DNA from: Nitrospiraceae bacterium
Lineage (GTDB): Bacteria > Nitrospirota > Thermodesulfovibrionia > Thermodesulfovibrionales > Dissulfurispiraceae
NCBI GenBank assembly: GCA_003170655.1
Contig: PMYY01000208.1
Span: forward strand, 157-11,060
Length of the DNA stretch: 10,904 bases
Direction: 5' to 3'
The notes beneath the pieces were generated by a model. The model saw only the letters and a list, made by a program, of their open reading frames with translations. It did no database searches and was not told the DNA's origin. Of this stretch, positions 1-6,701 are shown piece by piece. Positions within the stretch are counted from its first letter, which is position 1, and each line of letters starts with the position of its first letter. Both the position numbers and the translations under genes were made by a program.

Positions 1-378
1 ACGATTACCGACCCCATCGAGATTTACGAGCTTCCCGTCTTCGATAAGAGCATTGGATCCGGCAAAATAGATATCGGAAAGCAAGGACTGCCGTCTGCGC
101 TCATACGCGTCGGCAGGGGTGATGCCGGATTCATAGGGATTGATGATGATAAAGCGCGGATCATCCATCAATATCGGTCCAAGCTCCGTACTTCCAAAAG
201 TCATTGAACCGCCCTGCGTTATAATTTTGGGGTCCAGTTGGGGTATGATCACGTTCAGTACAAGGTCCTTGGCCTCGGAAGATGAATTGACCAGAAAGAC
301 TTCGAAGTTATTCTTCTCCAATTACTTTTTCACATTATTCAGTCTGATATGCCAATAGTTACCGACAGGGTTTTGCAT
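1..378 (-). pseudogene. LUD-domain (LutC/YkgG-like) protein gene with in-frame stop, cut by window edge
   Basis: The minus-strand frame starts at ATG 378-376, just after a strong ribosome binding site (AAAGGAGG, then AAGTG). Eighteen codons later it meets TAA at 324-322, then stays open in the same frame to the window edge (126 codons in all). The translation either side of the stop reads as one LUD-domain (DUF162) protein: an N-terminal PVGNYWHIRL segment, then QGGSMTFGSTELG, ERRRQSLLSDIYFAG and NALIEDGKLVNLDGVGNR, the usual core motifs of the family. LUD proteins are linked to lactate and other organic-acid oxidation (LutABC type) or to poorly known redox roles. It lies 56 bases downstream of the flavoprotein gene on the same strand, probably in one transcript. 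The TAA replaces a residue in an ordinary helix and could arise from a single GAA-to-TAA change. Re-initiation at TTG 321-319 is possible but has no good binding site. The C-terminus is outside the window, so other lesions cannot be judged. Confidence 0.75.
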
Positions 379-434
379 CACTTCCTCCTTTGTTTGCTAA
401 GAAACATCGAATCGCATCCAGTGTACACATTTAT

Positions 435-1052
435 CTATTCTTCAACGACAGCATGTGAATTCGGATAATGGGACAGGCAAGGGTTGATAGCTCTGCCCAG
501 CCAATCGATAGTCTGCCCGAGGTGCCGCATATTATTTAGGCCTTCATCATCGCCCTGAACGTCGCCTTTTTCTAGTCCATATCCCATATTCCAATAAGTC
601 GAGCCGGGAATAATCATTCGTGAAATTTGAAACATATGATTAATTGTATCGAAAGCGTGCGTAGCTCCGCCCCGCCTTACTGCAACGACTGCCGCACCTA
701 TTTTGCCAGCAAAGGCATTTTCGTTAGACAGAGCCACAAAGCCAGCGCGTTCCAATAATGCTTTCAAATCGGCCGAGACAGCAGCAAAATAAGTCGGAGA
801 TCCGCAGAGGATTGCATCAGCCCGCACCATTTTCTTAAAGACCTTATTGAAAACGTCCTTGTCGAGTTCGCATTTATTATTCTTCTTTTTACGACATTGC
901 CCACAGGCAATGCAGCCACGAATATCAGTGCCACCGACCTGCACCAACTCAACTTCCCAATCAGCCTTTTTCAATTCAGAAAGAACCTCCTTTAAAAGGA
1001 TCTCGGTATTCCCGCCTTTGCGAGGACTTCCATTTATCGCTATTGCGTACAT
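435..1052 (-). CDS. Flavodoxin-fold NAD(P)H-dependent oxidoreductase, iron-sulfur flavoprotein-like
   Basis: This is a 205-residue soluble protein of the NADPH-dependent FMN reductase / iron-sulfur flavoprotein superfamily, expected to bind FMN and pass electrons between small redox partners. The N-terminal strand and loop AINGSPRKGGNT (residues 5-16) is the FMN-phosphate loop. GCIACGQC (46-53) plus Cys61 gives the spacing C-x2-C-x2-C-x7-C, which fits the compact cluster motif of archaeal and bacterial Isf proteins that hold a 4Fe-4S centre. CGSPTYFAAVSADLKALLER (83-102) is the second flavin-binding loop and dimer segment. I chose ATG at 1052 rather than the ATG at 1061 because AGGGAGG ends at 1062, nine bases before 1052, while the 1061 codon overlaps that site. 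It sits between a broken garR and a broken LUD gene and is the only intact reading frame of the three. The substrate and electron donor are unknown. A plain NADPH:quinone or FMN reductase is the alternative. Confidence 0.85.
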   Translation of the reverse strand: MYAIAINGSPRKGGNTEILLKEVLSELKKADWEVELVQVGGTDIRGCIACGQCRKKKNNKCELDKDVFNKVFKKMVRADAILCGSPTYFAAVSADLKALLERAGFVALSNENAFAGKIGAAVVAVRRGGATHAFDTINHMFQISRMIIPGSTYWNMGYGLEKGDVQGDDEGLNNMRHLGQTIDWLGRAINPCLSHYPNSHAVVEE

Positions 1053-1061
1053 TTGCAGCAT

Positions 1062-1068
1062 CCTCCCT
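1062..1068 (-). promoter_or_regulatory. Ribosome binding site that decides the flavoprotein start
   Basis: On the minus strand the bases read AGGGAGG and end nine bases before ATG 1052. The upstream in-frame ATG at 1061 begins inside or directly against this site, so it is unlikely to be used. Confidence 0.6.
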
Positions 1069-1157
1069 CTTGGTAGACATTATTCTCAGAATTTCCTGAA
1101 TACTTTTACCGCACTAAACAGAGGCGCTTGTTATCATACTTCCAGTCAGGGATTCTA

Positions 1158-1520
1158 CTATCTCTTTACCTCTACTGTCGCCATTTTTTCATAGAACCGC
1201 ACAAGGCTGCCGTGGTCCAGCTCTCCCATACCGTCGACCTTGAGGGCCTGCATCATTTCCATCACAGATGCCATCAGCGGCAAGGGCACGTTTAATTCGT
1301 GCGAAGTCTCCAACACATTATTCAGGTCTTTGATATGCAAGTTTATCCTAAATCCGGGATTGAACTTGCGGTCCATGACCAATGGCGCCTTTGCATCGAG
1401 AACCGTACTGCCCGCAAGACCGCCGCGTATGGCCTGATAAACGAGTTCAGGCTCGACTCCTGCCTTTGCGGCAAGAACGAGCGCCTCTGACATGGCTGCA
1501 ATATTCAAGGCCACTATAAT
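1158..1520 (-). pseudogene. garR: Tartronate semialdehyde reductase (2-hydroxy-3-oxopropionate reductase), 5'-truncated
   Basis: Only the C-terminal ~120 residues of a GarR/GlxR-type beta-hydroxyacid dehydrogenase remain. Reading from 1520 they give IIVALNIAAMSEALVLAAKA, then YQAIRGGLAGSTVLDAKAP, FRINLHIKDLNNVLETSH, and the usual C-terminus YEKMATVEVKR with a stop at 1158. The intact enzyme has about 290-300 residues and reduces tartronate semialdehyde to glycerate with NAD(P)H. Missing here are the whole Rossmann domain (GxGxxG) and, as recalled from E. coli GarR, the catalytic lysine just upstream of the surviving part. Upstream in frame come TAG (1523-1521) and TAA, then a tRNA fragment. 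The GTG at 1514 would allow a 118-residue product, but with no cofactor domain it could not work as a dehydrogenase. The 16 bases before the break can be loosely aligned, with small indels, to the expected KLANQ codons, so the true break may lie at about 1536. Confidence 0.85.
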
Positions 1521-1529
1521 CTATTATAG
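1514..1529. repeat. Short perfect inverted repeat at the garR/tRNA junction
   Basis: CTATAAT and ATTATAG form a 7-base inverted repeat with a 2-base centre. It is flanked by the direct repeat GCCACT at 1510-1515 and 1529-1534. It lies exactly where garR homology stops and just before the tRNA fragment. It could be a recombination scar or a chance AT-rich palindrome. Confidence 0.4.
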
Positions 1530-1536
1530 CCACTTT

Positions 1537-1589
1537 GCGTCAGACTACGAATCTGTAGGCCGGGGGTTCGAATCCCTCTGGGCACACCA
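1537..1589 (+). pseudogene. 3' fragment of tRNA-Arg(ACG), probable attachment-site remnant
   Basis: This stretch folds as the 3' part of a tRNA. The anticodon arm is CAGA/TCTG around the loop CTACGAA (anticodon ACG at 1547-1549). A 5-base variable loop AGGCC follows, then the T arm with a GGGGG stem, TTCGAAT loop and CCCTC partner. The acceptor strand TGGGCAC, discriminator A and encoded CCA (1587-1589) complete it. The matching 5' acceptor (GTGCCCA) and D arm are absent: the bases before 1537 belong to the garR junction. A tRNA fragment from anticodon to CCA is the typical identity segment copied when an integrase uses a tRNA gene as attB. In that model the element lay to the left and the rpsU side is the original chromosome. 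It is not expected to give a functional tRNA. Confidence 0.8.
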
Positions 1590-1637
1590 GCTTCTCTCCT
1601 CCCCAGAACCGAAAGCACCCTGATTACAAGGACTTTC

Positions 1638-1667
1638 TTGACATCGATATTGCCGAATTGGTACATT
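1638..1667 (+). promoter_or_regulatory. Sigma-70 type promoter for rpsU operon
   Basis: A perfect -35 box TTGACA (1638-1643), an 18-base spacer and the -10 box TACATT (1662-1667, four of six matches) predict a transcript start near 1674. That is about 30 bases before the rpsU ATG. It is the only good promoter seen upstream of the five-gene operon. Confidence 0.6.
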
Positions 1668-1704
1668 ATACGGAAATCCATATATAGAGAGGGGTGAGTA
1701 ACGA

Positions 1705-1905
1705 ATGCCCTCTGTTAAACTCAGAGACAACGAATCTCTTGATTCCGCGCTTAAGCTTTTCAAAAAGCAATGCGAGCGTGAAGGCATTCTTTCTGAAGTA
1801 AAGAAGCACGAGTTTTATGACAAACCGAGCGTCAAGAAAAAGAAGAAGATCATTGCCGCTCGCAAAAAGGCTTCCAAAAAACCAAGGTCTTATGCTGCGA
1901 GGTAA
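1705..1905 (+). CDS. rpsU: 30S ribosomal protein bS21
   Basis: This 66-residue, very basic protein matches bS21. It starts MPSVKLRDNESLDSALKLFK, continues through CEREGILSEVKKHEFYDKPS and ends in a lysine/arginine-rich tail (KKKKKIIAARKKASKKPRSY). bS21 binds the 30S platform near the 3' end of 16S rRNA and helps initiation on natural mRNAs. The ATG at 1705 is preceded by the binding site GAGGGGTGA. It is the first gene of the operon, as in the classic rpsU-dnaG-rpoD arrangement, although here two further genes separate it from dnaG. The length and conservation are normal. Confidence 0.97.
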   Translation: MPSVKLRDNESLDSALKLFKKQCEREGILSEVKKHEFYDKPSVKKKKKIIAARKKASKKPRSYAAR

Positions 1906-1907
1906 TT

Positions 1908-2360
1908 TTGGCCTTTCTCGATGATCTTAATACGGCGTTGAAGGAGGCCTTGAAATCCCATGACGATCTGAAGGTGTCTGTCATCAGGATGACAAAGGCC
2001 TCCTTGAAGAATAAAGAGATTGAGAAGATGAGCAGCCTAACTAATGAGGAAATCCTGTCGGTCCTGTCAACCCTTGCCAAGCAGCGCAGGGAGTCCATCG
2101 AACAGTACTCTGCGGCGGGTAGAAGCGATCTCGCCGACAAAGAATCGCAAGAACTCGAAATTATCCTCTCCTATCTGCCTAAGCAATTGTCTGCGGCCGA
2201 ACTCGACAATGTCATACGCTCGGCCATCAGCGAATCCGGCGCGTCTTCTTTCAATGAACTCGGCAAGGTCATGAAGGTTCTAATGCCGAAGATCAAGGGG
2301 GTTGCCGACGGCAAGATCGTCAATCAACGCGTCAAAGAACTTCTTGGGCCTGCAACTTAG
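1908..2360 (+). CDS. yqeY: GatB/YqeY domain protein
   Basis: This 150-residue protein is all-helical in predicted character and matches the YqeY family, which resembles the C-terminal tRNA-binding region of the GatB subunit of the Asp/Glu-tRNA amidotransferase. Typical motifs are an N-terminal DDLNTALKEALKSHDDLKVS, then VIRMTKASLKNKEIEK, KQRRESIEQYSAAGRSDLAD, LEIILSYLPKQLS and the C-terminal KVMKVLMPKIKGVADGKIVN. A role in tRNA handling is inferred from the fold; no enzyme activity is established. The start is TTG at 1908, only two bases after the rpsU stop. GAGGT at 1899-1903, inside the end of rpsU, serves as ribosome binding site, so the two genes are likely translationally coupled. No in-frame ATG is available near the conserved N-terminus. 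Confidence 0.93.
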   Translation: MAFLDDLNTALKEALKSHDDLKVSVIRMTKASLKNKEIEKMSSLTNEEILSVLSTLAKQRRESIEQYSAAGRSDLADKESQELEIILSYLPKQLSAAELDNVIRSAISESGASSFNELGKVMKVLMPKIKGVADGKIVNQRVKELLGPAT

Positions 2361-2394
2361 CTTTCCAATTCTCCTAAATTAAGGATGACTTCCT

Positions 2395-3351
2395 ATGAAG
2401 CTTTTCGAACTATATAAAAAAGCGATCGCAGCTGGTATCGACAATGATCCCAGGGGCACGAACGCAGTTGTCAGAGAACTTGAACACGTGAAAAAAAGAT
2501 ACGCTGATCTCAAACCTAGAGACAGGGAGACGTTCGACACAGAGACGCTTGAGAACCCGTATTCTGATTCGCGCATATTGTTCGGCAGCGGTGATGAAGA
2601 AATAAACGGCATTATGATAGGAATAGATATAGACGCAGGAGAGATTCTTCTTGCCGAGACACTTCGTGGTCGAAACAAAAAGATCGACCTTCTGCTCTCT
2701 CATCATCCGGGGGGAGGCGCCTTCGGAAACCTTTTTGCTGTAATGTACATGCAGGCCGAAATCCTCCAACGTTTCGGGGTCCCTGTCAATATCGCAGAGG
2801 CCCTTATCGAAGGGAGGGTCAAAGAGGTCGAGCGACGCCTCATGCCTGCAAACCATGCCAGATCGGAGGATGCAGCAAGGCTTCTCAATTTTCCCTTCAT
2901 ATGCCTGCATACCCCTGCCGACAATATGGTGACGAAATACCTCCAGGACCTTTTCGACAACAAAAAGCCTTATCGGCTCGAGGATGTAATCGACCTCTTG
3001 CGTGAGATACCTGAATTCAGGGCAGCTGAGAAATATAATGCAGGACCGGGAATTCTGCTGGGCTCGGACAAGAGAAAAGCAGGCAAGATCTTCGTAGACA
3101 TGACCGGTGGCGCCGAAGGCGCAAAAGACGTATACCAGAGTCTAAGCTTGAGCGGAGTCAATACGATCGTCGGAATGCATATGAGCGAAGACCACCGGAA
3201 AGAAGCGGACCGCTATCACATAAATGTCATTATAGCCGGGCACATAGCCAGTGATAATCTAGGAATGAACCTACTTCTCGACCGAGTGATCGGCGCCGAT
3301 AATATAACTATCATTGAATGCTCTGGTTTCAGAAGAATTGCGAGAAACTGA
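2395..3351 (+). CDS. NIF3-family dinuclear-metal protein (YbgI-like)
   Basis: This is a 318-residue protein of the NIF3 (NGG1p-interacting factor 3) family, whose members form rings and bind two metal ions. The bacterial members have been annotated as GTP cyclohydrolase I type 2 homologues without firm biochemical proof. The visible ligand candidates are His103/His104 in LLSHHPGG, Asp176 in HTPADN, and His283 with Asp287 in AGHIASDN. Most family members have Glu at the last position (GHHATE in YbgI), so Asp287 is a conservative change. About 100 residues precede the first metal motif, against about 60 in YbgI, giving an N-terminal extension. ATG 2395 follows AAGGATGA by six bases. The gene sits between yqeY and dnaG, 34 bases after the former, and is clearly part of the operon. 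Its job there is unknown; a role in nucleotide or tRNA-related chemistry would be a guess. Confidence 0.88.
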   Translation: MKLFELYKKAIAAGIDNDPRGTNAVVRELEHVKKRYADLKPRDRETFDTETLENPYSDSRILFGSGDEEINGIMIGIDIDAGEILLAETLRGRNKKIDLLLSHHPGGGAFGNLFAVMYMQAEILQRFGVPVNIAEALIEGRVKEVERRLMPANHARSEDAARLLNFPFICLHTPADNMVTKYLQDLFDNKKPYRLEDVIDLLREIPEFRAAEKYNAGPGILLGSDKRKAGKIFVDMTGGAEGAKDVYQSLSLSGVNTIVGMHMSEDHRKEADRYHINVIIAGHIASDNLGMNLLLDRVIGADNITIIECSGFRRIARN

Positions 3352-3380
3352 TCCCGACTCACGCATATGCGAACGACGGA

Positions 3381-5129
3381 ATGAAATCTGACGGACTCAT
3401 TGACGAGATAAAGTCACGGATTGATATACATGACCTGATCGCCGAATATGTCGATCTGAAGCGCGCAGGCCAGAACTACAAAGGCTTGTGTCCTTTTCAT
3501 TCCGAAAAAACGCCTTCCTTCATGGTCAACCCCGCCAAACAGATATTCCACTGTTTCGGATGCAATAAAGGCGGAGATATCTTCTCCTTTATCATGAATT
3601 ACGAAAACATGCCGTTTAATGAAGCCCTCTCTTTCCTTGCCGGCAAAGCCGGCGTTCAGATCGAGGCTTCGCACGGCAGCGGTGCAAACAAGGGCCTAAA
3701 GGAAAACCTGTTCGCGATACATGAAGAGGCGCTTAAGTTCTACAGGGAGAACCTCAAGGAGGCCGGGCATGCACTCTCATATCTCAAGGAGAGGGACATC
3801 AACGAGGAAACAATCGAGCAGTTCTCTCTAGGGTATGCCAAAAGCGACCGGGATGCTCTATTGCGTCGCCTCAGGAATGCCGGTTATACCGAAGCGCATC
3901 TGAAAGCTTCAGGGCTGGCATATTTCAGCGGAGACAGCGCACATGATTTCTTCAGAGATCGCCTGATCTTCCCGATTTTCGATCTAAGGGGAAAGGTGGT
4001 CGCCTTCGGAGGGCGGACGCTCTCATCTTCGAAGAACGTCCCGAAATACCTCAACTCGCCTGAAAACGCGATCTTCAGGAAAAGTGAATCCTGTTACGGC
4101 CTCAATACGGCCAAGAGCCATATTGCGCAAAAAGGATACACCATAATCGTCGAAGGATACTTCGATGTCATCGTCTGCCACCAGTTCGGTTTTCTAAATA
4201 CCGTAGCGCCTCTCGGAACTGCTTTGACTGCCGGACATCTGAGGAAACTGAAGAAGATCTCCAACAAGGTGCTACTTACTTTCGATGCCGATGAGGCCGG
4301 GATAGCGGCCGCCAAGAGGACGATCGAGTTGATATACGCTGAAGGGATGATTTCGAAGATCGTGCTGCTCAGCGAGGGAGAAGATCCCGACACCTTCCTC
4401 AGAAAATACGGCGCCGATCAATTCAGGAATTTTCTTGCAAAGGCATCGTCGCCTGTCCGTTTTTTTCTTTCGAGAGCAGGCAGGAGCAAGATCGACGGGG
4501 TGCGCCAGTTTCTCTCGATACTCTCTTCATGCCGGGACCAGCTTTTACGGGACGATGCTCTGAGGGAACTCTCCGACCTGGCGAGCGAAAAAGTACTCAG
4601 AACTGAACTTTCAAATATGTCCCATAAGGCTACAGCAACGAATCGTCCGGCCCATTCGGACCCTCTTTCATCGCTTCCCAAAGAAAGTGTGCCGCCTGCT
4701 GCCCCGGCGATGAGCAAAGAAGAGGAAATCCTGCTCAATCTCTCGCTGTCATTTCCACGTATGGCACGGCGCATAGCCGAACGCATCGATGCCTCGAACC
4801 TGGAGCACCCTCTCGTCAAACGCCTCTTCGCAGCGGTCCTCGCTCTTGATCCTGATGAGGAACTCACTCCTGAGAAGATCATGACAGTTTGCAGCACCGA
4901 GGAGCGGAACGTTATTTCCAAGTCCTCCATCGATCCCGGTATCGACATGGATGAGGTCTTTCAAAATGTCGAAGGCTGTATCAGGAAAATTGCAGTCAAA
5001 GGGATTGACAGGAGGATCGTCGTTGCGAAGAACGAAGGGAATGAGAAAGAACTCAGCCTGCTTCATCTTGAAAAAAGCCGACTTCTGCAAAAGCCCGTTG
5101 GACTTTTTCAACCAAAAAAACCAAAATAG
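3381..5129 (+). CDS. dnaG: DNA primase
   Basis: This is a 582-residue bacterial primase that makes RNA primers at the replication fork with the DnaB helicase. The N-terminal zinc ribbon has Cys37, His40, Cys58 and Cys61 (CPFHSEKTPSF and HCFGCNKGGD). The catalytic core carries the RNA-polymerase-like motif FRDRLIFPIFDLRGKVVAFG (191-210) and the TOPRIM metal residues Glu258 (IIVEGYFDVI) and Asp302/Asp304 (TFDADEAG). A low-conservation linker near 415-445 leads to the helicase-binding C-terminal domain. I chose ATG 3381 because the protein then begins MKSDGLIDEIKSRIDIHDLI, matching other primases. The ATG at 3318 in the same frame would add 21 unlike residues and overlap the NIF3 gene. No clear ribosome binding site precedes 3381 (only ACGGA directly against the ATG), which suggests weak initiation or dependence on upstream translation. 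The gap to rpoD is 15 bases. Confidence 0.97.
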   Translation: MKSDGLIDEIKSRIDIHDLIAEYVDLKRAGQNYKGLCPFHSEKTPSFMVNPAKQIFHCFGCNKGGDIFSFIMNYENMPFNEALSFLAGKAGVQIEASHGSGANKGLKENLFAIHEEALKFYRENLKEAGHALSYLKERDINEETIEQFSLGYAKSDRDALLRRLRNAGYTEAHLKASGLAYFSGDSAHDFFRDRLIFPIFDLRGKVVAFGGRTLSSSKNVPKYLNSPENAIFRKSESCYGLNTAKSHIAQKGYTIIVEGYFDVIVCHQFGFLNTVAPLGTALTAGHLRKLKKISNKVLLTFDADEAGIAAAKRTIELIYAEGMISKIVLLSEGEDPDTFLRKYGADQFRNFLAKASSPVRFFLSRAGRSKIDGVRQFLSILSSCRDQLLRDDALRELSDLASEKVLRTELSNMSHKATATNRPAHSDPLSSLPKESVPPAAPAMSKEEEILLNLSLSFPRMARRIAERIDASNLEHPLVKRLFAAVLALDPDEELTPEKIMTVCSTEERNVISKSSIDPGIDMDEVFQNVEGCIRKIAVKGIDRRIVVAKNEGNEKELSLLHLEKSRLLQKPVGLFQPKKPK

Positions 5130-5144
5130 AGTAGTGAGGTATTC

Positions 5145-6674
5145 TTGACCGACCCCTTTGACGTCTACAAAAATGGCTTCGACGATGGAGAAGATGACGA
5201 GTCCGTCCGGAATCTCTCCGAGGAAGATCTCTTCCCGGAAGGAGATGCCGTGGAGACTGCCGAGACAAAGAGCGACTCCGATCAGGAGTTCGACCCTCTC
5301 AAGTCTTACCTGAAAGGTATCAGCACGCTTCCACTGCTTACCAAGGAAGGGGAAGTCGAAATTGCGCGCCTGATCGAACATGGCAAGGAACGGATCGAGG
5401 GTGCCCTCTTCACTATCCCTTTCATATTCAAAAAACTCATCATGCTTGGCAGGCTCGTGGAGAACGGCGAAGCCCCCCTCATTGACCTGATACAGGATGG
5501 CGAAGACCTTTCAGATGAAGATATCCTGAAAGAGAAAGAGCGGTTTGCACGCATTACTGCGGAGATCGCAGCCCTTACTGATAAGAGACAGCGACTTTTG
5601 GCTAGTTGTGCAACCAGCCGAAACAAAGAAAGCCTGCGGCGGGTATCCGCGAAATCCGCTACCGCAGAGGAAAAAATAACAGAGAATAAGGCGCTGATCA
5701 TAGCGAAGATAAAAGAGCTCAACCTGAAAGTCGATGTTGTAAACGCCTTTTTCGAAGAGTTGAGAAAGATGGGTGAACAGATAGAAAGCCTCCAGTCAAA
5801 GGTCCGCATGCTCAAGAAGCCTGGCACCGATAGAGAAGTGAAGGAACATCTTTCAGAAATAGCACGCATAGAAGAATCCTTCGGTGTAGGCAGCAATGAA
5901 ATCATTAAGATCGCTCAGGAGGTCCTCAATGCCGATCTTGATGTTGGCAAGGCAAAGAGCAGGCTCGTTGAAGCAAACCTAAGGCTCGTAATCAGCGTCG
6001 CAAAGAGATATATCGGCAAAGGCCTTACACTCGGGGACCTGATCCAGGAAGGGAATATTGGACTTATGCGCGCCGTCGACAAGTTTGAATACAGGAGGGG
6101 CTACAAGTTCAGTACTTATGCCACATGGTGGATACGGCAGGCCATCAGCAGGTCGCTGGCCGATCAGTCGCGGACCATCAGAATACCGGTCCACATGATA
6201 GAAAATATAAACCTGATCAACAGGACCGCAAAACAGCTGGTACAGGAAGAGGGTGCAGATCCAAACGTTGAAGATATCTCGAAACGGGCGAAAATCCCGG
6301 TCAGCCGTGTGCGCAGTATCATGAAGATAACGAAGGAACCCATATCGATCGAGACCCCCATAGGCGATGATGAAGATGCAATGCTCAAGGATTTCATCGA
6401 AGACAAATCCATTCAATCCCCGCTTGACCTCGCCATACAGGACGATCTGAAGACCCAGATCGACAAGGTTCTGTGCACTCTTTCGCCCAAAGAACAGCTC
6501 GTGATTCGGAGAAGGTACGGTCTGGGGGAAGATGCTCCACACACTCTCGAAGAGGTTGGGCAGGAATTCGAAGTGACTAGGGAAAGGATACGCCAAATAG
6601 AGGTCAAGGCGATCCGCAAACTTAAGCATCCATCGCGGAACAAGTGGCTAAGGGACTTTCTTAATAAACCGTAA
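5145..6674 (+). CDS. rpoD: RNA polymerase primary sigma factor (sigma-70/RpoD)
   Basis: This is a 509-residue primary sigma factor that directs RNA polymerase to housekeeping promoters. Residues 1-48 are strongly acidic and show no resemblance to a folded region 1.1. Region 1.2 is at about 49-80 (DPLKSYLKGISTLPLLTKEG). A charged non-conserved helical insert spans roughly 85-255. Regions 2.1-2.4 run about 270-350, with LVEANLRLVISVAKRYIGKG, GDLIQEGNIGLMRAVDKFEY and the -10 recognition helix YATWWIRQAISRSL. Region 3 follows, and region 4 ends with the -35 helix VTRERIRQIEVKAIRKL (478-494). The start is TTG at 5145 with GTGAGGT four bases upstream; the first internal Met is at residue 100, so TTG is the only sensible start. 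It is the last gene of the rpsU operon. The next gene has its own promoter, but no hairpin terminator is visible after the stop. Confidence 0.97.
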   Translation: MTDPFDVYKNGFDDGEDDESVRNLSEEDLFPEGDAVETAETKSDSDQEFDPLKSYLKGISTLPLLTKEGEVEIARLIEHGKERIEGALFTIPFIFKKLIMLGRLVENGEAPLIDLIQDGEDLSDEDILKEKERFARITAEIAALTDKRQRLLASCATSRNKESLRRVSAKSATAEEKITENKALIIAKIKELNLKVDVVNAFFEELRKMGEQIESLQSKVRMLKKPGTDREVKEHLSEIARIEESFGVGSNEIIKIAQEVLNADLDVGKAKSRLVEANLRLVISVAKRYIGKGLTLGDLIQEGNIGLMRAVDKFEYRRGYKFSTYATWWIRQAISRSLADQSRTIRIPVHMIENINLINRTAKQLVQEEGADPNVEDISKRAKIPVSRVRSIMKITKEPISIETPIGDDEDAMLKDFIEDKSIQSPLDLAIQDDLKTQIDKVLCTLSPKEQLVIRRRYGLGEDAPHTLEEVGQEFEVTRERIRQIEVKAIRKLKHPSRNKWLRDFLNKP

Positions 6675-6701
6675 TCCCAGCCTGTAATTTTCTTGTTCTC
6701 A

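Noticed and set aside
421..428. GTGTACAC palindrome between the flavoprotein and LUD genes
   Set aside because: An 8-base palindrome is expected by chance at this scale and nothing else around it supports an operator.
1545..1787. Minus-strand open frame whose product ends in CAQRDSNPRPTDS
   Set aside because: This peptide is the well-known artefact of translating the complement of a tRNA 3' end. The rest is antisense to the rpsU promoter and start, with no binding site or family match.
3318..3380. Upstream ATG extension of dnaG
   Set aside because: The added 21 residues overlap the end of the NIF3 gene and do not resemble primase N-termini. The family start is at 3381.
5067..5100. Heat-shock (sigma-32-like) promoter inside dnaG upstream of rpoD: CTTGAAA followed by CCCG
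   Set aside because: The spacing is about 20 bases, longer than the roughly 13-15 expected, and the second box is poor.
5306..6629. Long minus-strand open frames of about 200 residues opposite rpoD (5306-5905 and 5979-6629), and a third at 4749-5381
   Set aside because: They lie antisense to an unmistakable rpoD/dnaG, have low-complexity serine- or arginine-rich products and no ribosome binding sites.
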